From NCBI GenBank assembly GCA_016719485.1, contig JADJZB010000028.1, positions 124,001 through 188,000 on the forward strand: a DNA stretch of 64,000 nucleotides, written 5' to 3'. A program made the translations under genes and the position numbers. The stretch is from Holophagales bacterium (GTDB taxonomy: Bacteria; Acidobacteriota; Thermoanaerobaculia; UBA5066). Positions 33,568-42,801 of the stretch are shown here, piece by piece; positions within the stretch are counted from its first letter, which is position 1, and every line of letters begins with the position of its first letter. The notes beneath the pieces are model-generated. The model had not been told where the DNA came from and ran no database searches. It worked only from the letters and a program-made list of their open reading frames with translations.

Positions 33568-35223
33568 TCAGATTCCCGACGAACGGAGCTTCCTGCGAAG
33601 CCGGCCGCGGATGACGATTGCCGTGAGGTTGAGGGCGACGACGAGGACGATCAGGAGGATCGTCGTGGTGAAGACCATGGGCCGTGCCGCGTCGACGTTC
33701 GGGGACTGGAAGCCGACGTCGTAGATGTGGAACCCGAGGTGCATGAACTTGCGGTCGAGGTGGAAGAACGGCGCGAAACCGTCGATCGGCAGGGCCGGCG
33801 CGAGCTTGACGACACCCGTGATCATGAGCGGCGCCACTTCCCCGGCGGCCCGGGCCATGGCGAGGATGAGGCCGGTGAGGATCGACGGCATGACGGCCGG
33901 GAGGACGACCCGCCACATCGTCTCGAACTTCGTCGCCCCGAGCGCGAGGGAGGCCTCGCGCATGCCGCGCGGAATCGCCGCGAGGCCCTCCTCCGCCGAG
34001 ACGATGACGACCGGGACGGTCAGGAGCGACAGGGTCAGCGAGGCCCAGAGAATTCCCCCGGTGCCCCAGGTCGGCGTCGGCAGCGCCTCGGAGAAGAAGA
34101 GGCGGTCGATCGACCCGCCGAGGAAGTAGATGAAGAAGCCGAGGCCGAAGACGCCGTAGACGATGGACGGGACGCCCGCGAGGTTGTTCACGGCGATCCG
34201 CACGGCGCTGACGACCGGCCCCTGCTTCGCGTACTCGCGCAGGTAGAAAGCCGTGAGGACCCCGAGCGGCGTCACGACGATGCTCATGAGGAGGACCATC
34301 AGGACCGTGCCGAAGATGGCCGGGAAGACCCCCCCTTCGGTGTTCGACTCGCGCGGGTCCTCCGAGACGAAGGCCCAGACGTTCGCGGCGTAGCGCCCCG
34401 CCTTCGTGAACCAGCCCATCTCGTTGGGGCGGTCGGCCCTGACGACCTGGACGAGGGGCAGCTCCTTCTCCTGGCCTCCCGCCGTCTCGAGGACGAGGAC
34501 CGCCGTGACCCGGGCCCGCACGGCCTGCAGCTGGGTCAGGAGCCGGTCGTACTCGCCCTGGAGCTTCGACTCCTTCGCCGCGAGCGCCTCGACGTCCGGC
34601 CCCGATGAGACGCCCTTCAGCTCGAGCTTCTTCCGGTCCAGGCGGAGCTTCTCCTTCTCGAAGTTCACCGCTCCGATCCGGTCCTTCTCGAGCGTGAGCG
34701 CCTCCTCGTAGACGTCGAGCGCCTTCGGAAGGAGGGCGCTCAGCGCCTTCCACGACGCGTCGCGCCCCGAGGCGACGACGTTGCCGCCGTCGCGGACTTC
34801 CTTCACCCAGCCGTAGAAGGCGCCCCACTCCCGCCGCTCGAAGGCGATGACGTCGGCAGGCTTTGTGGTCGACCGGATCGCCGACTCGTCGATCCAGACG
34901 AAATCCTCGCCGGTGACGTCCCGGTTCCCCTGCTTCACCTTGATCCGCCAGCGGGGCACGGTGCCGGCGGTCGCCCCCGGATCCGGGACCCTCTCCCGCG
35001 CCGCGAGCGGGCCGGCTACGGTCCGGCCGTCGGCCAGCGCGTACTGGGAGACATCCGCGGGCCAGAAGAAGCCGAGGCCGTTGGCCAGGATGAGCCAGAG
35101 GAGGCCCGCGACCATCAGCACCGCGGCGGCCAGGCCGCTGCCGGTGATCCAGATGAACGGCTCGCCGCTCTGGAAGAGTCCGGCCTTTCGCGCCGAGGCG
35201 AGGCGGGGGGTCGCGCTGCTCAT
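33568..35223 (-). CDS. pstA: Phosphate ABC transporter permease PstA with large periplasmic insertion
   Basis: A 551-residue PstA, almost twice the E. coli length. Seen: an N-terminal membrane helix (GSGLAAAVLMVAGLLWLILANG), about 230 residues of likely periplasmic sequence that includes a coiled coil (EKEKLRLDRKKLELKG to LTQLQAVRA), then the permease domain with VTPLGVLTAFYLREYA, NNLAGVPSIVYGVFG, AIPRGMREASLALGATKFE (EAA loop) and the last helices. Long PstA forms of this type occur in some Gram-negatives. Coupled to pstC by an ATGA overlap. Confidence 0.94.
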   Translation of the reverse strand: MSSATPRLASARKAGLFQSGEPFIWITGSGLAAAVLMVAGLLWLILANGLGFFWPADVSQYALADGRTVAGPLAARERVPDPGATAGTVPRWRIKVKQGNRDVTGEDFVWIDESAIRSTTKPADVIAFERREWGAFYGWVKEVRDGGNVVASGRDASWKALSALLPKALDVYEEALTLEKDRIGAVNFEKEKLRLDRKKLELKGVSSGPDVEALAAKESKLQGEYDRLLTQLQAVRARVTAVLVLETAGGQEKELPLVQVVRADRPNEMGWFTKAGRYAANVWAFVSEDPRESNTEGGVFPAIFGTVLMVLLMSIVVTPLGVLTAFYLREYAKQGPVVSAVRIAVNNLAGVPSIVYGVFGLGFFIYFLGGSIDRLFFSEALPTPTWGTGGILWASLTLSLLTVPVVIVSAEEGLAAIPRGMREASLALGATKFETMWRVVLPAVMPSILTGLILAMARAAGEVAPLMITGVVKLAPALPIDGFAPFFHLDRKFMHLGFHIYDVGFQSPNVDAARPMVFTTTILLIVLVVALNLTAIVIRGRLRRKLRSSGI

Positions 35224-37487
35224 TCGAACGTCCTGTACTTCTTCCGGAGGCGCAGGCGCACCAGCTCGGCCGCCGTGTTGACGACGAACGTCATCAGGAA
35301 GAGGAGGAGGGCCGCCAGGAAGAGCACTCGGAAGAGCGTCCCGCCTTCCGGGGCCTCTGGCAGCTCCACGGCGATGTTGGCCGAGAGGGCGCGGAAGCCG
35401 TTGAAGATCGACGCTTCCATGACGGGCGTGTTCCCGGTGGCCATCAGGACGATCATCGTCTCGCCCACGGCCCGCCCGAACCCGATCATCACGGCGGAGA
35501 AGATCCCGGGCGAGGCGGTCGGAAGGACGGTTCTGAGGGCCGTCTGCCAGCGCGTGGCGCCGAGGGCGAGCGAGCCTGCCGCCAGGCCCGTCGGGACGCT
35601 CGAGAGGGAATCCTCGGCGACCGTGAAGATGATCGGGATGACCGCGAACCCCATCGCGATGCCGACGACGAGGGAGTTGCGCTGGTCGTAGGTCAGCCCG
35701 AGGGCCGTCAGGAGGAAGTGCCGGTAGTCGCTCGCGAGGAAGAACCGCTCGACCTCGAATCCCAGCCAGATCGAGAGCGCCCCGCCCCCCACGACGAGCG
35801 GAACCAGGAGCACGGCCTCCCAGCCGTTGGGAATCCGCACCCGGATGCGCGAGGGCAGCTTCGCCCACGCCGCCGCGCCCAGGACGGCGAGGACCGTGAT
35901 GACCACGGGCATGAGGAGGACGCCCGGGACGATCCTCTCGAGCATCGGTGCGAGCCAGAGCCCGGCGATGAAGCCGAGGACGACGCTCGGGAGCGCGGCC
36001 ATCACCTCGACGACCGGCTTCACGACCGACCGCAGGTTCGGATGCATGAACTGCGCGGTATAGAGGGCGCCGGCGAGGGCGATCGGGATCGCGAGGATCA
36101 GGGCGTAGAACGTCCCCTTGAGCGTCCCGTAGATGAGAGGTGTCAGGCTGAACTTGGCTTCGAAGTCGTCGGTCCCGCCGGTCGACTGCCAGACGTAGTC
36201 GGGCTGGGCGTACCCCTCGTACCAGACCCTCCCGAAGAGCGCGTTCCAGGACACCTCGGGGTGAGGATTCCGGAGCGTGAACTGGTGCAGCCGCCCGTCC
36301 ACCGAGGCCGCCAGGACGGCGTCGGCCTTCGGCGCGAAGACGACGGCGCCGAGAGGCGCCTTCCCCGCTTCGAGCGACAGGAGGGACTTGCCGGTCGTGG
36401 CGTAATGCACCTCGACGCCTCCCGCGGCGTCTCCCGTCACGAAGCCCTTGTCCCGCCGCGAGGCCGAGAACCCCGTGACGGCTGCCCCGTGGGGGCGGAA
36501 CTCGTGGATCCTCGCGAGCCGACGCGAGTCGCCGGATTCCGCCTGGATCACCTGCCAGGAAAAGACGCGTCCTGCGGCGTCTCCGGATACCAGGGTGCGG
36601 TCCCCGTTCAGGAAGCCGAGGACCCCGAGTGCATCTCCGGATGAGCTGGCGGAGACGGTCTCCTCCTGCTTCGGGTTTGCCTCGTCGCGGAGGTCGAACC
36701 GGACGATCTCCCCGCCCGACGTACCGGCGAAGATGTCCTGTCCGCGGACGTCGAGGGCCAGCGACGTCACCTCGCCCTTCGCCTCGACGGGAAGCAGAAT
36801 GCGCACTTCCTCCCGCGTCGTCTCGCCCATCATGTTCGTCTTCTCGACGACCCGGACGAGAGTCAGCTGACGGGGGCCGGTCGCGACGAGGGCGATCGGG
36901 CCGTCGGGGCCACGGACGTACTTGAAGACCCCGGCTGGCTTTCCTTCCGATCCAACCGTCACCGGCGACCCGGGACGGACGGATGGAGTCACGCGCCGCT
37001 TCCCCTCTTCGTACACCACCTCGGTCGAGACGCCGACCGGATAGAGGCGGCCGTCGGAGAGTCCGAGGACGATCAGCTCCGGCTCCGGCGCGACGGCCTT
37101 GACGACCGTGGCCTCGCCGAGCTCGGGCAGCTCCACGACCGTGGCCTCGCCGCCGGACACCGGCAGGATCAGGAGACCGCCCTTCGTGGCGACGAACGCC
37201 TCCTCCCGGTACTCGTCGACGGCCAGGGCCAGCGGAACCGTACCGGCCGGCAGCGCGCCGGCCGGTACGGAGGCGGCCGAAGGCGACCTGAGAAGTGGCC
37301 ACACCACCGCGACGATGACGAAGAGGATCGCCAGGATGGCGGCGATGATGACGACGCCCGAGAGCGTGACGAACCGGGCTGCGAGCCGGTCGGCGAGGAA
37401 CCGGCGGCTGAGCGGCCGGGCGGCGGCCTTTCGGGCCGGCGGCGCCACCGGGTCGCCCGGGGACGCGCTCTCGAGCGTGGAGGACAT
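35220..37487 (-). CDS. pstC: Phosphate ABC transporter permease PstC with WD40-like periplasmic domain
   Basis: A 755-residue PstC. Seen: an N-terminal transmembrane helix (VTLSGVVIIAAILAILFVIVAVVW), a periplasmic region of roughly 300 residues built of beta-propeller-like repeats (ALDVRGQDIFAGTSGGEIVRFDL, GVLGFLNGDRTLVSGDAAGR, GFSASRRDKGFVTGDAAGG), then the permease domain with FSLTPLIYGTLKGTFYALIL, VMAALPSVVLGFIAGLW, SVPTGLAAGSLALGATRWQ and GFGRAVGETMIVLMATGN. Paired with a long PstA. It starts 12 bases after pstS. Confidence 0.94.
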   Translation of the reverse strand: MSSTLESASPGDPVAPPARKAAARPLSRRFLADRLAARFVTLSGVVIIAAILAILFVIVAVVWPLLRSPSAASVPAGALPAGTVPLALAVDEYREEAFVATKGGLLILPVSGGEATVVELPELGEATVVKAVAPEPELIVLGLSDGRLYPVGVSTEVVYEEGKRRVTPSVRPGSPVTVGSEGKPAGVFKYVRGPDGPIALVATGPRQLTLVRVVEKTNMMGETTREEVRILLPVEAKGEVTSLALDVRGQDIFAGTSGGEIVRFDLRDEANPKQEETVSASSSGDALGVLGFLNGDRTLVSGDAAGRVFSWQVIQAESGDSRRLARIHEFRPHGAAVTGFSASRRDKGFVTGDAAGGVEVHYATTGKSLLSLEAGKAPLGAVVFAPKADAVLAASVDGRLHQFTLRNPHPEVSWNALFGRVWYEGYAQPDYVWQSTGGTDDFEAKFSLTPLIYGTLKGTFYALILAIPIALAGALYTAQFMHPNLRSVVKPVVEVMAALPSVVLGFIAGLWLAPMLERIVPGVLLMPVVITVLAVLGAAAWAKLPSRIRVRIPNGWEAVLLVPLVVGGGALSIWLGFEVERFFLASDYRHFLLTALGLTYDQRNSLVVGIAMGFAVIPIIFTVAEDSLSSVPTGLAAGSLALGATRWQTALRTVLPTASPGIFSAVMIGFGRAVGETMIVLMATGNTPVMEASIFNGFRALSANIAVELPEAPEGGTLFRVLFLAALLLFLMTFVVNTAAELVRLRLRKKYRTFE

Positions 37488-37499
37488 GGCGTCCGCGTC

Positions 37500-38468
37500 C
37501 TACTTGAGGAGCTTGGCGAGCTCTTCCTGCTCGATCTTCGACGGCAGGGGGAAGTAGCCGTCCTTGACGACGACTTCCTGGCCGTCCTTCGAGAGGACCA
37601 GCTTGAGGAACTCACCCACGATCGGGTCGAGCGGCTTTCCGGGGGCGCGGTTCACGTACACGTAGAGGAAGCGGGCCAGGGGGTAGTTGCCGGAGTAGGC
37701 CTCAGCGGGGGACGCCGGGTAGCACTTGTCTCCCTGCTTGGCCGCGAGCGGCAGCGCCTTGACGCCGGCCGTCGCGTAGCCGATGCCGGAGTAGCCCATC
37801 GCGAACCGGTCGACGGTGACGCCCTGGACGACGGACGCCGAGCCGGGCTGCTCCTTCACCTCGTCCTTGTAGTCCCCGTTCTTCAGGACGTGCTCCTTGA
37901 AGAAGCCGTAGGTGCCGGAAGCCGAGTTGCGGCCGAAGAGGCTGACGGGGCGGCTCGCCCAGTCGCCCGTGAGGCCGAGCTGGCCCCAGGTCTTCACGTT
38001 CTCCTTGTAGCCGGCCCGGCGCGACTTGGAGAAGGCGCCGTCGACCTGCTGCATCGTCAAGCAGGCTACGGGATTGTCCTTGTTCACGAAGACGGCGAGG
38101 GCGTCCACGGCGACCCGCACCTGGGTCGGCTTGTAGCCGTACTTCTTCTCGAACTCGTCGATCTCGCTCCCCTTCATGGCGCGCGACATCGGGCCGAGCT
38201 GGGCGGTGGCCGAGATCAGCGCCGGGGGGGCCGTCGAGGAGCCCTTCCCCTCGATCTGGATCTTCACGTTCGGGTACATCTTGTTGAACTTCTCGGCCCA
38301 GAGGGTCATGAGGTTGTTCAGCGAGTCGGAGCCGATCGAGCTCAGGTTTCCGGAGACGCCGGAGACGGGCTTGTACGGCTGGATGGCCGGATCCACCTGG
38401 ACGGTCTGGCCGACAGCCGGGCCGGCAAGCAGCACGGCTGCGACGAGTGCGGGAGCGATTCTCTTCAT
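37500..38468 (-). CDS. pstS: Phosphate-binding periplasmic protein PstS
   Basis: A 322-residue periplasmic receptor that delivers phosphate to PstCA. Seen: signal peptide (MKRIAPALVAAVLLAGPAVG), SSIGSDSLNNLMTLWAEKF, the phosphate-contacting TAQLGPMSRAMKGSEI and FGRNSASGTYGFFKEH, and NYPLARFLYVYVNRAPGKPL near the C-terminus. It belongs to the PstS branch that substitutes GSDS for the more common GAGA-type loop. ATG 38468 has AGGAGG 6 bases upstream. It is the first gene of the pst-pho operon. Confidence 0.95.
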   Translation of the reverse strand: MKRIAPALVAAVLLAGPAVGQTVQVDPAIQPYKPVSGVSGNLSSIGSDSLNNLMTLWAEKFNKMYPNVKIQIEGKGSSTAPPALISATAQLGPMSRAMKGSEIDEFEKKYGYKPTQVRVAVDALAVFVNKDNPVACLTMQQVDGAFSKSRRAGYKENVKTWGQLGLTGDWASRPVSLFGRNSASGTYGFFKEHVLKNGDYKDEVKEQPGSASVVQGVTVDRFAMGYSGIGYATAGVKALPLAAKQGDKCYPASPAEAYSGNYPLARFLYVYVNRAPGKPLDPIVGEFLKLVLSKDGQEVVVKDGYFPLPSKIEQEELAKLLK

Positions 38469-38528
38469 TCTGTTCCTCCTTCGGGAATCCAATACGGCGG
38501 CGAGTCTTCCCTCAGGACGGGCGGAACA

Positions 38529-38559
38529 CTGTTAGGTCCAGGTTAAATCTGTATGAAGC
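38529..38559 (-). promoter_or_regulatory. Pho-box-like direct repeats upstream of pstS
   Basis: On the minus strand CTTCATA, TTTAACC and CCTAACA recur with 11-base periodicity (7-base unit plus 4-base spacer), about 60 bases before the pstS start. This is the layout of PhoB boxes and the units resemble CTGTCAT/TTAACA half-sites. The assignment rests on spacing and on the adjacent phoB gene. Confidence 0.6.
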
Positions 38560-38591
38560 GTCGTCCCGGACGCGCATGCGGGGTCGCTCTC

Positions 38592-38620
38592 TTTACATCT
38601 CCTTCATACCGTCTGAACTG
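38592..38620 (+). promoter_or_regulatory. Pho-box-like direct repeats upstream of the porin gene
   Basis: On the plus strand TTTACAT, TTCATAC and TGAACTG recur every 11 bases (38592, 38603, 38614), 62 bases ahead of the divergent porin. Matching the unit length and spacing of the pstS-side box suggests that PhoB controls both genes. Confidence 0.6.
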
Positions 38621-38681
38621 CGCCCTCCGGCGGCTCTCCGAGACTCCCCCCGGTTTGTAACGATCTGAAAGGAGAGACGGA

Positions 38682-39992
38682 ATGCACCCCATCAAGCTTC
38701 GACACATCATGGGAGTCGCCCTCGCGGGCCTCCTGCTTCTCGCCGGCGCCGCCCAGGCCCAGGTCAACCTCCTCTGGTACAAGGAGGTCGCCAAGGAAGG
38801 CCGGATCTACGTCTTCAACGACCCGAACGAGTTCAAGGCGTGGGAAGGCTCCGGGGAGCTCGGCAAGTCGATCACGAAGATCGGCTACGGGCCGAACGGC
38901 GAGACGATGGTCTTCGACAACGAGGTCGCCCTCGACCTCTACAACTTCAAGCACGGCAAGGACGCCGAGGTCCGGAAGTACACCGCCCCGAAGGCGCCCA
39001 CCTTCCCGCCCCCGACGTCACTCAAGGTCGGTGACGGCGACCTGAAGTTCGGCCTCCTCCTCCAGGGCTGGTTCTACGGCGACGACTCCGTGCAGGCCAC
39101 CGGGACTTCGTACCTCGGCAACCCGACCGGCGTGAACACGTTCCGCCTGCGCCGCGCCGAGATCAAGCTCTCCGGCAAGGTCACCAAGGACTGGGGCTAC
39201 GAGGTCATGATCGACCCGACGAAGAACCCGACCGTCACGGCCGGTAGCGACGGGAAGGTCATCCAGGACTTCGGCATCACCTACCTCGGCCTGACGGGGC
39301 ACCAGTTCACGCTCGGCCAGAAGAAGATCGCCCTCACCGAAGAAGGGCTGCGGTCCTCCTCCGAGATCGACTTCATCGAGCGCTCCCGGATCGCCCGGAT
39401 CATCGGTGACCAGCGCCAGATGGGCCTCTTCTACAAGGGCGACTACGGCTCGATGTTCGGCGCGCAGGCCTCGATCACGAGCGGCCTCCCGTCGAACGTG
39501 GACGGCACCTCCGACCGCCTCTTCTACGCCGGCCGCTTCGACGTGAAGCCCGCGAAGGGGATGGTCGCCGGCGTCTCCGGCGGCACGGGCAACCAGGGGA
39601 CGGCCGCCCTGAAGCGCGACCGCCTCGGCGCCCACTTCCGCTGGGACGGCACCGAGACGCTGCCGCTCATGCTCCGGGCCGAGTACGGCATGGCGACCGA
39701 CGGCCAGACGAACGGAACCGAGATCGACCGCGAGGGCTTCTACGCCTCGGCCCTCTACACCTTTGCGAAGAAGTACCGTGTCGGCGTCCGCTACGAGGAG
39801 TACGACCCGAACAACGACGTCGCCAATGACGACCTCTCGATCGTCACGGCCGGCTTCCACTACATGATCATGGGCAAGACCGTGAACCTGAAGGCCGAGT
39901 GGTACGGCGTCGAGCAGAAGGGCCGCAAGGTCAACAACGTCGCCGACGAGAAGTACAACCAGTTCGTCCTCGGAGCCCAGATCTCCTTCTAG
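38682..39992 (+). CDS. Phosphate-selective porin (OprO/OprP-like)
   Basis: A 436-residue outer-membrane beta-barrel, probably the phosphate entry pore. Seen: signal peptide (MGVALAGLLLLAGAAQA), an N-terminal extension of about 90 residues with VYVFNDPNEFKAWEG, then alternating amphipathic strands including FRLRRAEIKLSGKVTKDWGY, QDFGITYLGLTGHQFTLGQKK, RVGVRYEEYDPNNDV and a terminal strand FVLGAQISF ending in the barrel-assembly Phe. AAAGGAGAG lies 6 bases upstream of the ATG. Divergent from pstS with Pho-box-like repeats between. It has a shorter paralogue at 44961. Confidence 0.9.
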   Translation: MHPIKLRHIMGVALAGLLLLAGAAQAQVNLLWYKEVAKEGRIYVFNDPNEFKAWEGSGELGKSITKIGYGPNGETMVFDNEVALDLYNFKHGKDAEVRKYTAPKAPTFPPPTSLKVGDGDLKFGLLLQGWFYGDDSVQATGTSYLGNPTGVNTFRLRRAEIKLSGKVTKDWGYEVMIDPTKNPTVTAGSDGKVIQDFGITYLGLTGHQFTLGQKKIALTEEGLRSSSEIDFIERSRIARIIGDQRQMGLFYKGDYGSMFGAQASITSGLPSNVDGTSDRLFYAGRFDVKPAKGMVAGVSGGTGNQGTAALKRDRLGAHFRWDGTETLPLMLRAEYGMATDGQTNGTEIDREGFYASALYTFAKKYRVGVRYEEYDPNNDVANDDLSIVTAGFHYMIMGKTVNLKAEWYGVEQKGRKVNNVADEKYNQFVLGAQISF

Positions 39993-40016
39993 TCCCCGGT
40001 CCCGGAATCCTGCGAG

Positions 40017-40045
40017 GGCCCCCGGCGCCTGCGGCGCCGGGGGCC
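40017..40045. terminator. Bidirectional terminator-like palindrome
   Basis: A perfect 13-bp inverted repeat (GGCCCCCGGCGCC, 3-base loop TGC, complement) between the ends of the convergent porin and hydrolase genes. It is symmetric enough to serve both strands; neither side has a strong T-run. Confidence 0.65.
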
Positions 40046-40095
40046 TCACGTCTTCCCCAGGACCGCGATTGCTCCTGTGCGGGCCGGTCCGCCGG

Positions 40096-40656
40096 TCAGG
40101 CCGCCTCGTCGACGAGGCGGCGCGACGGGAGCGATTCGGGGGCCAGATCGTTCAGAAATGACGAGAGGTGGAAGGCAAACACCGAGGGGCGATCGACCAT
40201 CGGGAGGTGGCCGGCCTCCAGGATGAAGAGGAGGCGTGCCTGGGGCAGGGCGGTCCGAAGGCGCCTTCCGACCGCGGGCGGCGTGACTGGATCCTCGGTC
40301 CCCCAGAGGAGGAGGACGGGCGTGTCGGCCCTCCCGAATCCGTCCCTGGGGTCGTCGGAACAGCCCGAGAGAACCACACCCCGAACGCGCCCCCGCATGC
40401 GACGGGCGAGCTCGAGCGCCACGATACCGCCGTCCGAGCTCGCCACGAGGACGAGGGGCCGCGTCTCGTCGCGAAGCTCGTCCTCGACCCGTTCCGCGAG
40501 CTGAATCGGAGATCCCGCGTCGGCGCGACCGTACGGCAGGTGCGGGGCGATGGCCGAGAACCTCTCCGGCAGCCTGCCGAGGACGCGGTCGAAGTCGGAG
40601 GGCCGTCCCAACGGCCCGTGGATAAAGACGACCAGGGGGCTCCGTGAATCCATCAT
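40096..40656 (-). CDS. Alpha/beta hydrolase
   Basis: A 186-residue alpha/beta-hydrolase, small for the fold. Seen: VVFIHGPLGRPSDFD (HG oxyanion motif), nucleophile elbow VLVASSDGGIVALELA, the acid in LLWGTEDPVTPP and the histidine in LEAGHLPMVDRP. All catalytic-triad positions are present, so it should be active; substrate unknown. No signal peptide. It lies 70 bases downstream of the GT21-like gene on the same strand and may be co-transcribed. Confidence 0.85.
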   Translation of the reverse strand: MMDSRSPLVVFIHGPLGRPSDFDRVLGRLPERFSAIAPHLPYGRADAGSPIQLAERVEDELRDETRPLVLVASSDGGIVALELARRMRGRVRGVVLSGCSDDPRDGFGRADTPVLLLWGTEDPVTPPAVGRRLRTALPQARLLFILEAGHLPMVDRPSVFAFHLSSFLNDLAPESLPSRRLVDEAA

Positions 40657-40726
40657 CCCTTTGTCCTCAGGCCGGTTCCGCCAAGGCGCGCCGCGGAATG
40701 CCCATCGCGCGGCCGTCAGGCATCGC

Positions 40727-41959
40727 TCATGCGTTTGCGAACGACTCCGGTCGCTCGACCGCGACGAGAACCGTCCTCTTGCCGATGCGGGCGCGGTGGC
40801 CGTGCCAGACGACCTCCTTCGAGACGAAGGGAACGGCCTGGGTCGCCAGCTGGAGGAGGTCCTTCAGGGGCATGGCCAGGAGCGCGACGGGGCCCAGGGG
40901 CGTGCCACAGATCCGTCCCAGGAGGCTCGCCTGGAGAATACGGAGGAGGAGCGAGACGAGGGCGATGGATGAGACCGCCCCAGCCCACGGCGAGCCTCCC
41001 GGAACGGCGAGGAGTGCGGCCAGGAGCGCGACGGGGAAGGGGTTCATCAGCAGCTCGCCCGCGAAGAGGGACTTCGAGAAGGCGTAGCGGATCTTCCCCC
41101 AGCGCACCTGGCGGTCGAGGGCGCGCCCGAGAGTCCGGCGCTCGATGACGTTGGCGACGACGACGGGCGAGAGGACGACGCGGTAGCCCGCGTCGCGGAC
41201 GGCGAGGCCGATGGCCTGGTCCTCCGCCAGGAACTCTCCGAACGCGGCGAAGCCGCCGATGAGGTCGTGGACGTGCCGCGGCAGGGCCATCGACTTGCCG
41301 ACGACGCACGGCGTCCCGTTCCAGGCGGCGAGGACGTTTCCGGGAACGACGAACGTGAGGAGGTGGAGGCCTTCGATGACCGCGCCGAAGTCGCGCGCAC
41401 CCGACCCGACGAAGAGGTTCGAGACGCAGCCGACGGACGGGTCGTCGAAGAGGGCGACGGTCCGCGCGACGTCGTCGGGGGCGACGCGGACGTTGGAGTC
41501 GGAGACGAGGAAGACGTCTCCGCGGGCGATGCGGGCCGCCGCGACGAGGCGCTCGACCTTCGGGTTTCCGATCCGCCCGGCGGGCGCGCCGCCGACGACG
41601 AGGACGAACGGGGCGTGGGGGAAGCGCGCCCTCACCCGCGCGACGGCGTCGAGGGCGGGGTCTTTCGGGTCGGCGACGGAGAGGACGACTTCGTAGTCGA
41701 CGCCGCACAGACCGGCGAAGGACGCGAGGTTCTCCTCGAGGCCGTCGTCCAGGCCACGCAGGGGCTTAAGGATGGAGAGCCGCGGCCGGCCCGCCGTGGA
41801 AGCGGCCGGCGGGGAAGAAGGCCGATCGGCCCGCGCGCGCGGGCCGCGGCGGAAAGGGCGGTGTCTCCCCTTCAGGCGCGAGAGGAGGACGACCGGCAGG
41901 GTGGTGATGACGAGGCCCGCGAGGGCGAAAGCGGCGAGGAGGAGGGCGGCGGGCGTCAT
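40727..41959 (-). CDS. Ceramide glucosyltransferase-like (GT21) membrane glycosyltransferase
   Basis: A 410-residue membrane enzyme of the family containing ceramide glucosyltransferases and hopanoid HpnI. Seen: one N-terminal membrane helix, PRLSILKPLRGLDDGLEENL, a DxD equivalent in VSDSNVRVAPDD, FLAEDQAIGLAVRDAG (catalytic Asp), the RQVRWGKIRY motif ((Q/R)xxRW) and several C-terminal membrane helices. The target lipid cannot be told from sequence: hopanoid or another glycolipid is possible. ATG at 41957-41959 overlaps the PHP gene stop as ATGA. Confidence 0.86.
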   Translation of the reverse strand: MTPAALLLAAFALAGLVITTLPVVLLSRLKGRHRPFRRGPRARADRPSSPPAASTAGRPRLSILKPLRGLDDGLEENLASFAGLCGVDYEVVLSVADPKDPALDAVARVRARFPHAPFVLVVGGAPAGRIGNPKVERLVAAARIARGDVFLVSDSNVRVAPDDVARTVALFDDPSVGCVSNLFVGSGARDFGAVIEGLHLLTFVVPGNVLAAWNGTPCVVGKSMALPRHVHDLIGGFAAFGEFLAEDQAIGLAVRDAGYRVVLSPVVVANVIERRTLGRALDRQVRWGKIRYAFSKSLFAGELLMNPFPVALLAALLAVPGGSPWAGAVSSIALVSLLLRILQASLLGRICGTPLGPVALLAMPLKDLLQLATQAVPFVSKEVVWHGHRARIGKRTVLVAVERPESFANA

Positions 41960-42720
41960 GCCGAGGCCCTCGCGAAACCGGGGAGGCCCTCGCACGGCTC
42001 GGGCTCCATGTGCGGCACGGGGGCGTGGGCGGGGGCGAGGAGACGCGTCAGGCCGAGCCCCTTTCCCTTCCGGAGCGCGGAGAGGACCGCCTCGGGACGC
42101 TTCTCGCAGTCGAGGAGCGTCTTCCAGGCCCACATGTGCGGGGCGCGATGGAAGTCGCTGTTGCCGAGAAAGGCGAAGCCCGCCTTGCCGACCTGGGGGA
42201 AGAGATCCCACCGGCAGGCGAGCTCCCAGAGGTGGACGAGACCCTTGACGTCGTCCTTGCGGTTCCAGAGGTAGAACGTGTTGGCGAACCAGTCCGACTG
42301 CTCGTTCGGGTGGCACGCGACGGTGATGGCTCCGGCATCGCGGGCGCGGGTCAGCATCTCCTCGACGCGGCCGTCGGCGGAGACGAAGTCGTCGAGGCCG
42401 AGGGCGAGGGCGTGCGCCGACTTGCCGCCCGTGAAGCCGTTCCGCGTCAGCTCGACGCCGGGGAGGACGAGCATCCGGTAGGTGTCCCAGGCGCGGCGCG
42501 CCTCCCGCTCGATCTCGGCGCGGTAGTCGGCCCACTTCTCCTTCGTCACGGAGAGTCGCAGCCTGTGAGCCGCCTTTCCGAGAAAGGAATCGGAGTTGAC
42601 GACGTGGTCGGTGATGGCGATGACGTCGTGCCCGGAGCGGCCGAAGAGGTCGACGACCTCCGGCAGTGAATGCCGGCCGTCCGACCACGTCGTGTGGATG
42701 TGGAAGTCGCCGAGCAGCAT
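41956..42720 (-). CDS. PHP-domain phosphoesterase
   Basis: A 254-residue PHP-superfamily metallohydrolase. Seen: LLGDFHIHTTWSDGRHS (first metal motif HxH), VIAITDHVVNSDSFLG, RMLVLPGVELTRNGFTG (Glu ligand), VACHPNEQSDWF and FLGNSDFHRAPHMW (C-terminal Asp-His). All usual ligands are present. Relatives hydrolyse phosphoesters such as histidinol phosphate or nucleoside phosphates. Overlap with the GT21-like gene implies a linked function in lipid or sugar metabolism. Confidence 0.88.
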   Translation of the reverse strand: MLLGDFHIHTTWSDGRHSLPEVVDLFGRSGHDVIAITDHVVNSDSFLGKAAHRLRLSVTKEKWADYRAEIEREARRAWDTYRMLVLPGVELTRNGFTGGKSAHALALGLDDFVSADGRVEEMLTRARDAGAITVACHPNEQSDWFANTFYLWNRKDDVKGLVHLWELACRWDLFPQVGKAGFAFLGNSDFHRAPHMWAWKTLLDCEKRPEAVLSALRKGKGLGLTRLLAPAHAPVPHMEPEPCEGLPGFARASA

Positions 42721-42801
42721 TCCGAATTCCCCCTTTTCGGAACCCGACGATCGGCCTGGGGGCTGAGGGCGGCGTGTGGAGGCGGTTACGGGGCTGTTAA
42801 A

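Noticed and set aside
35223..37302. Upstream extension of the pstA frame across pstC
   Set aside because: pstC has all its motifs in another frame; pstA begins at ATG 35223 overlapping the pstC stop.
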